The notes under the pieces were generated by a model. That model had not been told where the DNA came from and did no database searches. It saw only the letters and a list, made by a program, of their open reading frames with translations. A stretch of 34,045 nucleotides of DNA from contig JAJOJU010000044.1 in NCBI GenBank assembly GCA_021208265.1, positions 1 to 34,045 on the forward strand. The letters run 5' to 3'. Within the stretch, counting starts at the first letter, position 1. Each line of letters begins with the position of its first letter. The stretch comes from Alphaproteobacteria bacterium. GTDB taxonomy: Bacteria; Pseudomonadota; Alphaproteobacteria; Micavibrionales; Micavibrionaceae. This document shows positions 1 through 7,340 of this stretch, piece by piece. The position numbers and the translations under genes are program-made.

Positions 1-172
1 ATGAAGGGCGAGGAGCCCACTTTGCGCCGCGATACCGCCGCCCAAAACCCCGGCGCGCTTGATGACAAACAGCTTTCCTCCATGATGCGCGACCCTAAAT
101 ACTGGCCGCGAGAAAGACCCCGTCACCGTACAGAAGGTTACGGAAGGATTTAAAAATTTGTACGGCAATTAA
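1..172 (+). CDS. Phage capsid assembly (scaffold)-like protein, 3' end, frameshifted
   Basis: The gene enters from the left edge, so the ATG at base 1 need not be its start. Read with one frame change near 103-107 (one extra C after the TGG codon), the C-terminus becomes DPKYWREKDPVTVQKVTEGF followed by KNLYGN and a stop at 170-172. Without the change the frame ends at 153 in an implausible tail. The pattern DPKYWR(D/E)xDP...VTEGFxxLY is one I associate with the C-terminal end of capsid assembly or scaffold proteins of alphaproteobacterial podovirus-like prophages, and the next structural gene is the major capsid, which fits. The family name is from memory and moderate in confidence. The frame break is seen directly. 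Confidence 0.5.
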
Positions 173-192
173 TTGCTTTTAAAAAAAACTAA

Positions 193-220
193 AGCCCCGG
201 TCACATGGCCGGGCTTTTTT
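193..220. terminator. Bidirectional rho-independent terminator
   Basis: An AGCCC(C)GG / CCGGGCT hairpin with a small loop is followed by TTTTTT on the + strand. On the minus strand it is followed by TTAG and a run of T. It can therefore end both the scaffold transcript arriving from the left and the minus-strand PilZ gene arriving from the right. Confidence 0.75.
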
Positions 221-240
221 CTTGGAGAATGGTATCTAGT

Positions 241-627
241 TTAAAGCATCTGGGAATTGGCAAATTCATTTGCCATGAAATCATCCATGATGTTTTGAAA
301 GTCATTGCGCACTGTACGGGACAGTGGAGAGAATTCAAACGCGACACTGCCACGCGATTTACGAACAACGGTCGCTGTATGTTTTACTTCCACAATCGAA
401 GCGCGGATTTTGAATTTCAGCGAAAACTCAACTTCCTGACCAATCGCAAACAAACGGTCATCTGCCGTGATTTGCAGGCCGCTGATGCTCCAGTTCAAAA
501 CAGGATAGGATTTACCGCCTATGCTGCATACGCAGTGATCGGAATAACGGCGCGTTGTTTTGCGCCGGGAAATAGTGCTTTCCTGCGTTTCTGCTGTGGT
601 CATGGCCCCAAAAAAATTCCCAAACAT
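241..627 (-). CDS. PilZ-domain protein (predicted c-di-GMP binder), phage cargo gene
   Basis: This 128-residue protein has both PilZ signature motifs: an arginine box RRKTTRR (residues 21-27, giving RxxxR) and NWSISG (45-50, the N/DxSxxG motif). Between and after them are alternating beta-type segments ending in VAFEFSPLS, and a short helix follows. In this family these motifs bind cyclic di-GMP, so a single-domain c-di-GMP receptor is predicted. A GAGG sequence lies 9 bases before the ATG. A well-spaced promoter lies upstream on the same strand and a bidirectional terminator downstream. It sits antisense between the scaffold and capsid genes of the prophage, where no virion part is expected, so it looks like an independently expressed cargo (moron) gene. 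The target it acts on is not visible. An alternative start at Met9 is possible. Confidence 0.82.
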   Translation of the reverse strand: MFGNFFGAMTTAETQESTISRRKTTRRYSDHCVCSIGGKSYPVLNWSISGLQITADDRLFAIGQEVEFSLKFKIRASIVEVKHTATVVRKSRGSVAFEFSPLSRTVRNDFQNIMDDFMANEFANSQML

Positions 628-657
628 TTTTTATTACCTCACAAAGGTTTAACCCAT

Positions 658-686
658 AATATAGCGATAATCACTAAAAATTGCAA
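658..686 (-). promoter_or_regulatory. Sigma70-type promoter for the PilZ gene
   Basis: Read on the minus strand, TTGCAA (681-686) is followed after 17 bases by TATATT (658-663). The start codon lies about 30 bases further on at 627. The surrounding DNA is very AT-rich. Confidence 0.6.
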
Positions 687-746
687 ATTTTTTTAACGTT
701 ATGTTAAGTAATTTAAAATTTTTATAAGAAAAAATAAATAAATACC

Positions 747-775
747 TTGACGTTATAGGAATTATATCCTATATT
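747..775 (+). promoter_or_regulatory. Strong sigma70-type promoter for the capsid operon
   Basis: TTGACG (747-752), a 17-base spacer and TATATT (770-775) lie behind an A/T-rich tract at about 700-745 that could act as an UP element. The transcript would run into the major capsid gene with a leader of roughly 135 bases. A 20-base inverted repeat overlaps the spacer and the -10 box. Confidence 0.65.
754..773. promoter_or_regulatory. Operator-like inverted repeat in the capsid promoter
   Basis: TATAGGA (754-760) and TCCTATA (767-773) are perfect reverse complements separated by six bases. The dyad covers the end of the spacer and most of the -10 box. A dimeric repressor bound here would block the late capsid promoter. 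No matching regulator gene is in the window. Confidence 0.45.
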
Positions 776-812
776 ATTTTCTATCAACGCCAGAATTGTA
801 TCTGCATGACAA

Positions 813-829
813 CAGGCTTTAAAAGCCTG
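813..829. repeat. Perfect hairpin in the capsid leader
   Basis: CAGGCTTTAAAAGCCTG is an 8-base perfect inverted repeat with a one-base centre, 11 bases before a run of T on the + strand. It could be a weak terminator or attenuator or an RNA-stabilising stem in the leader of the capsid transcript. A direct repeat, GGCCCGGA, follows at about 843-870. Confidence 0.35.
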
Positions 830-917
830 CCTTGCCTTTTTTGGCCCGGACAACCCTCAAAAGGCCCGGATTGTTTCCCCTTACAGCAACCAACTTACAG
901 ATAGATGAGGATTTCCC

Positions 918-1754
918 ATGTCTACAACCATTGATCAGGCCTTTATCAAGCAGTTCGAACGCGAAGTGCATGAGGCTTACCAGCGCCAGGGCTCCAAACT
1001 CCGCCAGACGGTGCGCAATATTTCCAACGTAAACGGCAATACAGCCGTATTCCAGAAGGTCGGCAAAGGCACGGCCTCCACCAAATCCACCCACGGTATG
1101 GTGCCTGTGATGAATCTGGCTCATTCCGCCATTGAAGTCGCGATGCAGGATTACTATGCGGGTGACTGGGTAGACCGCCTTGATGAGCTTAAAATCAATA
1201 TCGATGAGCGTCAGGTGATTGCCAATGCCGGTGCCCACGCACTAGGCCGCAAGACGGACGAGCTGATTATCAACGCCCTTGATGCCGCCACCACACATGA
1301 AGTGGAAGAGGGTAATGTGGGCATGAATATCGCCAAGGTTCTGGAAGCCTTCGAGATTTTCGGCGCCAATGATATCCCTGATGACGGGCAGAGATTTGCC
1401 GTTGTCGGCTGGAAGCAATGGAGCCAGCTTCTGGATATGGAAGAATTCGCGAGCGCCGACTTTGTGGGCCCTGATAACCTTCCCTACAACACGGCCACGC
1501 AAGCCAAGATGTGGCTGGGTACGATCTGGATGCCGCATTCCGGCTTGCCGATTGATGGCAACGATATCCGTTCCTGCTTCTTCTATCACAAAACCGCCAT
1601 CGGCCATGCTGCCGCCAGCGATGTTGAAACAGATGTCACATGGCATGGCGATCGTGCGGCTCACTTTGTGAATTCAATGATGAGCCAGGGTGCCGGTCTG
1701 ATTGATGCTGCCGGTATTGTTCGCATCGAATGCGATGAAACCCCCGATGCTTAA
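918..1754 (+). CDS. Phage major capsid protein
   Basis: This is a 278-residue protein with no signal peptide or membrane segment, starting at an ATG 6 bases after GAGGA. The stretches DWVDRLDELKINIDERQV and GAHALGRKTDELIINALD are typical of the HK97-fold-type capsid proteins found in alphaproteobacterial podovirus-like prophages. The N-terminal third (FEREVHEAYQRQGSKLRQTV) resembles the arm and E-loop region of that family. The position directly after the scaffold-type gene and before a small capsid-associated protein and the tail tubular genes fits the head-assembly order. It is first in the operon behind the strong promoter at 747-775. The family assignment is from pattern and context rather than a search. 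Confidence 0.8.
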   Translation: MSTTIDQAFIKQFEREVHEAYQRQGSKLRQTVRNISNVNGNTAVFQKVGKGTASTKSTHGMVPVMNLAHSAIEVAMQDYYAGDWVDRLDELKINIDERQVIANAGAHALGRKTDELIINALDAATTHEVEEGNVGMNIAKVLEAFEIFGANDIPDDGQRFAVVGWKQWSQLLDMEEFASADFVGPDNLPYNTATQAKMWLGTIWMPHSGLPIDGNDIRSCFFYHKTAIGHAAASDVETDVTWHGDRAAHFVNSMMSQGAGLIDAAGIVRIECDETPDA

Positions 1755-1779
1755 TTTCAGGTAAGAAGGAGATAATATA

Positions 1780-2025
1780 ATGGCTTACAACTCTTCCGAC
1801 CTCAGCGTGCTGGCTTATGCCAACAACTTTACGCTGTGGCACTACGTAACCACCGACGATTCCGTAACATCGACAGGCTATTTCAACAAAGCTTCCGAGA
1901 TGCTGCGCGTTGGTGATCTTATCATTGCCAATGTCGATACGGATGGCTCAACGGCGACAATCACGAAATTTTATATCGTGACTGCCAACACGGGCGGTGC
2001 CGTCACTGTGACGGTGTATTCCTAA
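1780..2025 (+). CDS. Small capsid-associated (decoration-like) phage protein
   Basis: This 81-residue protein has a strong ribosome site (AAGGAG, 8 bases before the ATG), 25 bases after the capsid stop. The sequence is rich in beta-forming residues, Thr and Val, with repeated patterns such as DGSTATITKF and TGGAVTVTVYS. That suggests a small beta-barrel that coats or caps the capsid. Small proteins of this type often follow the capsid gene in related prophages. The decoration role is inferred from size, composition and position, and no catalytic motif is present. Confidence 0.6.
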   Translation: MAYNSSDLSVLAYANNFTLWHYVTTDDSVTSTGYFNKASEMLRVGDLIIANVDTDGSTATITKFYIVTANTGGAVTVTVYS

Positions 2026-2040
2026 AGCTTTCAGTGTTTT

Positions 2041-2140
2041 CGTTACGGATTTGTTGCTGCGTCGCTTATGTGCTTTTGTACACTGCGCTCCTTGCGCCTT
2101 TCCGAACAAAAACGCTGTTTGCTTTTCGGCCTCCGTAACG
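2041..2140 (+). repeat. Long-range inverted repeat in the 267-base gap before the tail genes
   Basis: CGTTACGGA (2041-2049) and TCCGTAACG (2132-2140) are perfect 9-base reverse complements. The enclosed sequence can fold further (CCGAA...TTCGG and CAAA...TTTG at about 2102-2129). Another hairpin, GGGTGA-TGTT-TCACCC, follows at about 2158-2173. The gap has no convincing gene: the 93-residue frame across it has no ribosome site and an odd Cys/Pro/Ala-rich composition. It looks like a structured RNA segment of the late transcript ending in the terminator at 2233-2276. Confidence 0.4.
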
Positions 2141-2232
2141 CAGCCGGGTTGGAAGCCGGGTGATGTTTCACCCTTTCTCTCCCCCTCAAGGGCAGCTCGC
2201 CCGGCTGTATTATGCCTCGTATCGACCCCCGG

Positions 2233-2276
2233 TGCGGGCTGTCTTCTTAACCTCAAGGCAGCCCGCATCTTTTTTA
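2233..2276 (+). terminator. Rho-independent terminator before the tail tubular A gene
   Basis: TGCGGGCTGTC (2233-2243) pairs with GGCAGCCCGCA (2257-2267) over 11 bases with one G-T pair, and TCTTTTTT follows. It would stop or attenuate the head-gene transcript before the tail genes. No clear new promoter lies between it and the start at 2293, so partial readthrough (attenuation) is likely. Confidence 0.65.
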
Positions 2277-2292
2277 AACAAAAGGATTTATT

Positions 2293-2863
2293 ATGGCTCT
2301 TAATGATATTGCTCTTTGCAGCCGCGCGCTGATCCGCATTGGCGCGGCACCGATTACCTCATTTTCTGACGGCACGGCAGAAGCTGAAATCGCCGGGGCT
2401 TTATATGCCCCCGTGCGGGATGCCCTGCTTTCCGCCTATGCCTGGAGCTTTGCCACCGGGCAGGTGACATTAAACCTGCTGGAGGAAGCCCCGCTGGCTG
2501 ATTACCAGTGCGCCTTCCAGCTTCCTGCCGATTATCTAAGAGCGCTTTCTGCCGGAACGGGCACGCGCGGGCGGGGGCTTAACATACCGCATCGCCCGCG
2601 GTCAGTTGCACACTGATACGAATTCCGTGGTTCTGACTTACGTTTTCAGGCCTGAGGAAGAGGAATTTCCACCTTACTTCGATCAGGCGCTTATTGCTAA
2701 ACTGTCAGCGGAATTTACGATCCCAGTCACGGAAAACACCAGCCGGGCTGAAGGGGCGTTCCGCCTTGCCGATATGGAATATGAACGGGCCCGCCAGATC
2801 GATGCCCAGCAAGACACGCCAGGCCGGATTGAAGACTTTACTCTGATCAAGGCGCGACACTAG
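2293..2863 (+). CDS. Phage tail tubular protein A-like (head-tail adaptor), frameshifted
   Basis: Two frames together give a protein of about 189 residues. The first encodes MALNDIALCSRALIRIGAAP through FQLPADYLRALSA. The second encodes YRIARGQLHTDTNSVVLTYV to the stop at 2861-2863. Removing one G from the GGGGG run at 2573-2577 joins them smoothly (RGRGLTYRIARGQLHTD). As written, the first frame runs on to 2616 with an unlikely tail. The N-terminal pattern (A-L-x-R-I-G, then YAPVRDALLSAYAWSFA) is characteristic of T7-gp11-type tail tubular or gatekeeper proteins that form the ring between portal and nozzle. The start follows AAGGA by 7 bases. Confidence 0.72.
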
Positions 2864-2880
2864 TAGATTTATGAAAAAAA

Positions 2881-2910
2881 TTGACAGTGTGATTCAGGCT
2901 TTGCTATTTA
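2881..2910 (+). promoter_or_regulatory. Candidate promoter for the membrane cargo gene
   Basis: A consensus TTGACA (2881-2886) is followed after 18 bases by TATTTA (2905-2910). A second A/T hexamer, TATACT, lies at 2913-2918, immediately before the ATG at 2919. Initiation from the first -10 would give an mRNA with almost no leader. Confidence 0.45.
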
Positions 2911-2918
2911 GATATACT

Positions 2919-4303
2919 ATGGCAGGGAATGGTTCAGATAAAAAATCCGATATACCGGTCGAGGGAGTTCATGGTGAAAATCCTGACCGCGCGTTGAGTA
3001 TTCCTGACTATATTCTCGATCTGCTTTTGGAAATTCGTAAAGACGGCATCAAATATGAATTGCCGTTGGGCGAAGACGATAAGGAAGACCTTTTCGAACC
3101 GGCTAGGCTGCTAAGACGCAAGCTGCTTGAAACCCGAGACCGTTATATCGAGGCGCGCCATGCCGTGCGCGAGGAGATAGAAGCCGATACCGCGGCGTTT
3201 CTTGAAGCGGCCCTTCATGGTGGTTTTCTTGCTTACAGCGCGGCAGCTTGTGGTGTGGCTTTGATCACCATTTTCAAGCTGAAAGAGCTGGAAGTCGGTC
3301 AGGGGCTAAGGATTCCCAACCTGAAAAACATGAAGCTCAGGGATCTTATTTTTTCAAAACCGCAGCAGGAAAAACTGGATCAGGTAGCGCTTCTGGAAGG
3401 GGAGTTTAAGCAAACCCTTCATATCTGGGCGGCGTATCAGAAGAAATGGAAAGAAACGAATTCTCTTGATGCGGCCTTGAAGCATTTGAACGACAAGATG
3501 CGGGCTTCCGGTCTTATGTTTGCCGGTATTAATCCCAAGATTGATTCTGCCAACTTCAAGACAGCTGAATTTCAGGGCTGGGCCCGTCAAATGGGCGTTG
3601 TGCCGGGAGAAAGCCGTAGCTTGAAGCAGCGTGTCTATGCTGCGGGGAAATGGTTGGCTTCGCCGGAAAATGCTCGTGATCTGGTTGTATCTGCTTATGT
3701 GGGCTTAAGCGGCTATCTGAGGGCGGCTTGGAAGAGCTGTGTGTATAATTACAAGCCGTCAGTTTTGAAAGAAACATTTTTGACAGCCTGCCGCGGTTCA
3801 AAATTTGTGGCACGTACCGCCAGAGAATTTGAGTGGTTATCAAGCAAACATAAGGAAGCATATACCAGTGCTTTTCCGCATGACGAGCTGAGAAAAGAGC
3901 ATCCTGATGCCGCCAAAATTTCAAAAGATCCCATCGCGCAGGCCTTCATAAACCGGGAATATAATTCGGTGCGTCAGGCATTGCGGGAACGTGTTACCGT
4001 GACAAAGATCAGGGCCGCCACGGTTGTGTTTGCCAACAGTTTTTGGGTGTTTAATTTTGGCATGTTTGCCACAAACGCGTATGCCGTGATGAGGGGCGAC
4101 ACCAGTATGCTTCCTTGGGTGGTTGCCAATATTTGGTCATTGAACCGCTCGATGGGACCAATCCGTGATATTGCTGAGTCGCTTGTTCACGATTTTGCCG
4201 TGATTGAAAGTAAGCGTGCCCGGATGGTGGAAACGAAAGATGCTATCAGCGGCATGATGAAAAAGCCGCCCCGCTGCCTCCGCCGGATGTATCCGCTCCT
4301 TAG
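2919..4303 (+). CDS. Unknown membrane protein, phage cargo gene, frameshifted near its 3' end
   Basis: I do not recognise a family. The product is about 460 residues. It starts with a polar segment, then a charged helical stretch (LLRRKLLETRDRYIEARHAV) and a hydrophobic segment around FLAYSAAACGVALITIF. A long mixed region follows, with two further hydrophobic segments near the C-terminus (VFANSFWVFNFGMFATNAYA and SMLPWVVANIWSLN). As written the frame continues to 4379 through a terminator and into the ribosome site of the next gene. One extra A in the AAAAA run at about 4260-4264 instead gives the ending KKAAPLPPPDVSAP and a stop at 4301-4303, just before the terminator. The start at 2919 is chosen because of the promoter at 2881-2910. 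An upstream ATG at 2871 has no ribosome site. It sits between the tail tubular A and B genes and is probably an accessory gene. Confidence 0.6.
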
Positions 4304-4326
4304 AAGAATTTTTATATGCCATAGAG

Positions 4327-4354
4327 ACCCGCCCCTTCGGCGGGTTTTTTATTT
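4327..4354 (+). terminator. Rho-independent terminator after the membrane cargo gene
   Basis: ACCCGCC (4327-4333) pairs with GGCGGGT (4339-4345) around a 5-base loop and is followed by TTTTTTATTTT. The stem is identical to that at 7341-7361. Confidence 0.85.
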
Positions 4355-4375
4355 TCAAAAACAAAAGGATAAACC

Positions 4376-6274
4376 ATGACCCGTATCCGCGATATCAAAA
4401 CCAATTTCACAGCCGGCGAAGTGAGCCGCGACCTGCTGGGCCGGGGTGATTTGCGTGCCTATGAGAACGGCGCACTCACCCTGCAGAATGTATTCATCAA
4501 CCCCACGGGCGGTGTAACGCGCAGGGCGGGGTTGAATTATATTGATACCGCTGCCGGGCCGGGCCGCCTGATAGCATTTGAATTCAACACCGAGCAAACA
4601 TATCTGCTGGTGATTACGCATGAGCAGATTGATATTTACGCGGGCGGCGTGCTGGATGATACGATCACTGCTCCATGGGAAGCCGCGCAGATCAGCCAGC
4701 TCGCCTGGACGCAAAGCGCAGATACGTTGCTTCTGACGCACCCGGATGTGCCGCCCAAAACGCTCACCCGCAATCCCGATGCTTCGTGGAGCCTTGAGGA
4801 TTGGGATTTCTTTGCCGATGGCAATGTGGTGCGCCAGCCCTATTTCAAGTTCGCGGGCAGTGCTGTCACATTAACCCCCAGCGGCACGAGCGGCACGATT
4901 ACGCTCACGGCCTCAAGCAATGTGTTTACGGCCGATCATGAAAATACGCGCCTTCGTGTGGGTGGCAAGGAAGTGGAGATCACGGATTATGATTCTGCAA
5001 CTGTGGTAACAGCCACCGTTATTCAAACCTTAAGCGGCACATCCGCCACGATTGATTGGCAGGAACAGGCCTTCAGCGCGGCGCGGGGGTACCCTTCCTC
5101 CGTTGCCTTCCATCAGGATCGTTTGGTGATTGGCGGTAGTCGTGATCTGCCTAACCGCTTGTGGTTTTCAAAATCCGGCGATCTTTTTAATTTTGATCTT
5201 GGAACAGGTTTGGATGATGAGGCGATTGAGTTTGCCATCCTCTCCGATCAGGTTAACGCCATTCGCGGCATCTTCTCTGGCCGCCATTTGCAGGTGTTTA
5301 CATCGGGCGCGGAATGGCAGGTAACAGGTGATCCTTTAACGCCCACATCCGTGCAGATCAGGCGGCAAACGCGCATCGGTTCGGTGATTGAGCGCTATAT
5401 CCCGCCTATCAATGTGGATGGTGCGACCTTTTTCGTGGCTCGTAACAAGCGTGAGATTCAGGAATTTCTCTATACGGATTTAGAGCAAGCGTATCAATCA
5501 ACCGATATCGCGCTTCTCTCCAAGCACATCATCCAAAGCCCGGTTGATATGGATTACGACCAGCGCCGCAGGCTTTTATTTCTTGTGCGGGATGATGGCA
5601 AATTCGCCGCGCTCACTGTTTTTAGAGCCGAACAAGTAGCGGCGTGGACGCTTCATGAAACGAACGGCGAAGCGCTTTCCGTGTCGGTCGTGGGGGATGA
5701 TGTTTATTTGCTCATTCAGCGTGGGGAGGATTATTTTATCGAAGCTTTTGATGATGCGTTTAATCTGGATTCTGCTCTTAAAGGCGAAAGCGGTTCCCCG
5801 CAAACCACATGGAGTGGGCTTACCCATCTGGAAGGCCGCGAGGTAATTATCGTAGCGGATGGCGAGGTACAGCCCGCCCAGACTGTCACATCAGGTGAGA
5901 TCACACTGGAGGCCGCCGCTTCAGAAGTGGAAGTGGGGCTTGCTTATACTCATATCGTGGAACCTCTGCCGCCGAGCGGAGTGGGGCAAGTGGGGGCGGG
6001 CCGCAAGGTGCGTCTCGTGGAAGCTATTTTCCGTTTGCAGGATACAGCGGCGCTGAAACTGGATGTGGGGCGAGGGTTGGGTGATATCACGCTGCGCCAA
6101 CTGGGCGAGGAGGAAATTCTGGATGAGCCGCCGCCCTTGGTAAGCGGTGATATTAGCGTGCGTGCGCTGGGGTGGCAGGCGGATGCAACGAAGCCTTTGT
6201 GGCGGATCGAGCAGGATGTGCCGCTGCCCTTCACGCTGCTCTCGGTGAGCACCGAATTAAAAGTGAATGATTAG
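4376..6274 (+). CDS. Phage tail tubular protein B-like (tail nozzle / stabilisation protein)
   Basis: This 632-residue virion protein has AAAGGA 6 bases before the ATG. The N-terminus, IKTNFTAGEVSRDLLGRGDL and then NVFINPTGGVTRRAGLNYID, is the recognisable opening of the large tail protein that follows the tail tubular A protein in alphaproteobacterial podovirus-like prophages. It is largely beta-structured, consistent with a beta-propeller-like nozzle. It has no signal peptide or membrane segment. The central part carries the tract LPNRLWFSKSGDLFNFD, typical of the family. It lies directly upstream of the internal virion protein, and the frame is intact. The structural role follows the T7 gp12 analogy and is inferred. 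Confidence 0.75.
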   Translation: MTRIRDIKTNFTAGEVSRDLLGRGDLRAYENGALTLQNVFINPTGGVTRRAGLNYIDTAAGPGRLIAFEFNTEQTYLLVITHEQIDIYAGGVLDDTITAPWEAAQISQLAWTQSADTLLLTHPDVPPKTLTRNPDASWSLEDWDFFADGNVVRQPYFKFAGSAVTLTPSGTSGTITLTASSNVFTADHENTRLRVGGKEVEITDYDSATVVTATVIQTLSGTSATIDWQEQAFSAARGYPSSVAFHQDRLVIGGSRDLPNRLWFSKSGDLFNFDLGTGLDDEAIEFAILSDQVNAIRGIFSGRHLQVFTSGAEWQVTGDPLTPTSVQIRRQTRIGSVIERYIPPINVDGATFFVARNKREIQEFLYTDLEQAYQSTDIALLSKHIIQSPVDMDYDQRRRLLFLVRDDGKFAALTVFRAEQVAAWTLHETNGEALSVSVVGDDVYLLIQRGEDYFIEAFDDAFNLDSALKGESGSPQTTWSGLTHLEGREVIIVADGEVQPAQTVTSGEITLEAAASEVEVGLAYTHIVEPLPPSGVGQVGAGRKVRLVEAIFRLQDTAALKLDVGRGLGDITLRQLGEEEILDEPPPLVSGDISVRALGWQADATKPLWRIEQDVPLPFTLLSVSTELKVND

Positions 6275-6289
6275 AAAGGAAGCAAAATT

Positions 6290-6820
6290 ATGGGAGCTAT
6301 CGTACCCGCCATCACCTCCACTGTGGGGCTGATCAATACCGTTAACAGCGCGTTTAATGCTGTCAGCAATTTGCGCAGCAACGTGCAGGATACTTCGAAT
6401 AATGCGGCTGATCTGGCGCGTCAGCAAATGATTGCCGAGCAAAATCAGGCGCTCATTCAACTCCAGCAGCGTCAATCGCTGGATGAACAGCAGCGGGCGG
6501 AAGCTTCAGCGCTTGAAAAACAAAAACTGGCCCTGGATGCTTCGCAAGCAGAAGAAAAGCGGCAAGCAGCCCTGCGCCGGGCTGTGGCACGGCAAAAGGC
6601 GGCGTTTGGCGGTGGTGGTATTGCCTCATCCGGCGGCTCAGCAGATGCCGTTCTGCTTGGTCTGTTTGATGAGAGCGAGGAGGAACTTCAGCAGCGGGAA
6701 GCTCTTGATAACCTGCGGAACACAGCGCTCGATCTTGAGGGCGTGCAGGCAAAATCCGTGAATGTTCTGCAGGCCACGCAGCTCGCGGAGCGTAACAAGC
6801 TGCAACGTCTATACTCATAA
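6290..6820 (+). CDS. Coiled-coil internal virion protein
   Basis: This 176-residue protein starts 15 bases after the preceding stop, behind AAGGAAG. It has a short hydrophobic N-terminal segment (GAIVPAITSTVGLINTV), a long Gln/Glu/Ala-rich coiled coil (about residues 45-105), a flexible glycine patch (AFGGGGIASSGGSADAV, about 107-123), and a second helix. Small proteins with this layout occupy the internal core position in podovirus-like prophages (compare T7 gp14) and are ejected into the cell envelope. The assignment is by architecture and position only. Confidence 0.55.
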   Translation: MGAIVPAITSTVGLINTVNSAFNAVSNLRSNVQDTSNNAADLARQQMIAEQNQALIQLQQRQSLDEQQRAEASALEKQKLALDASQAEEKRQAALRRAVARQKAAFGGGGIASSGGSADAVLLGLFDESEEELQQREALDNLRNTALDLEGVQAKSVNVLQATQLAERNKLQRLYS

Positions 6821-6825
6821 AATAG

Positions 6826-6853
6826 TTGCCTTTTTCATTTGCGACTGTATATT
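6826..6853 (+). promoter_or_regulatory. Candidate sigma70 promoter for the acidic cargo gene
   Basis: TTGCCT (6826-6831), a 16-base spacer and TATATT (6848-6853) lie in the 60-base AT-rich gap right after the internal virion gene. Transcription would begin about 20-25 bases before the ATG at 6884. Confidence 0.5.
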
Positions 6854-6883
6854 TTACAGAAAATAACTTTATAGTTGAGTATC

Positions 6884-7312
6884 ATGGAAAATAATCAAGA
6901 TCTTGAGTGCTATTATCTCATTTCCAACTGGAGTCTGGTGGTGGATGAGGATAACGAAGACGATGAAAACACCACTGAAATGTACAACGTGGCATCGGGC
7001 ATATCGCTGCAGTCTTTTGCTGCCATAGTGAAGGATATCGAAACGCGGTATGAGCTTGCTTATCACGCCGAAGCCGATGCCGGGGCAACCATTATTCTGC
7101 GTGGTCCGGTTTCCAGGATTGAAGATGTTGAGCGTGAGCTGGGCGACCGCTTCACTCTGTTGCCCATGGAAGAGGAAGGGATGTTGGCGTATCTCAAAGA
7201 AGATACGGCAGGTGATCCGGATTTCGCCGATGATGATTATGACCCTGAAGATGATTTTGAAGAGGGGCAGGATCTATCTCACGCGGATTATATACGCACT
7301 CTGGACGCCTGA
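6884..7312 (+). CDS. Acidic protein of unknown function, phage cargo gene
   Basis: The product is about 142 residues and strongly acidic, with two acidic clusters: VVDEDNEDDENTTEM near the N-terminus and FADDDYDPEDDFEEG near the C-terminus. Between them is a compact alpha/beta region. There is no signal peptide, membrane segment or motif I recognise. The ATG at 6884 is preferred over an in-frame TTG at 6875, and neither has a good ribosome site. A promoter-like sequence precedes it and a terminator follows, so it is an independent unit inserted between the internal virion gene and the tail fibre gene. Acidic small proteins can be DNA mimics, but nothing more than charge supports that here. 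Confidence 0.6.
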   Translation: MENNQDLECYYLISNWSLVVDEDNEDDENTTEMYNVASGISLQSFAAIVKDIETRYELAYHAEADAGATIILRGPVSRIEDVERELGDRFTLLPMEEEGMLAYLKEDTAGDPDFADDDYDPEDDFEEGQDLSHADYIRTLDA

Positions 7313-7340
7313 TTATTTTTATAAATAAATGCCAAAACCA

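Noticed and set aside
205-696. 163-residue + strand frame over the PilZ gene
   Set aside because: It is antisense to a protein with clear PilZ motifs, has no ribosome site, and starts inside a terminator stem.
2051-2332. 93-residue frame in the head-tail gap
   Set aside because: It has no ribosome site and a Cys/Pro/Ala-rich composition, runs through a terminator and overlaps the tail tubular A start.
4304-4379. C-terminal extension of the membrane cargo protein (written frame)
   Set aside because: It reads through a strong terminator and the next ribosome site. A one-base correction gives a natural end at 4,303.
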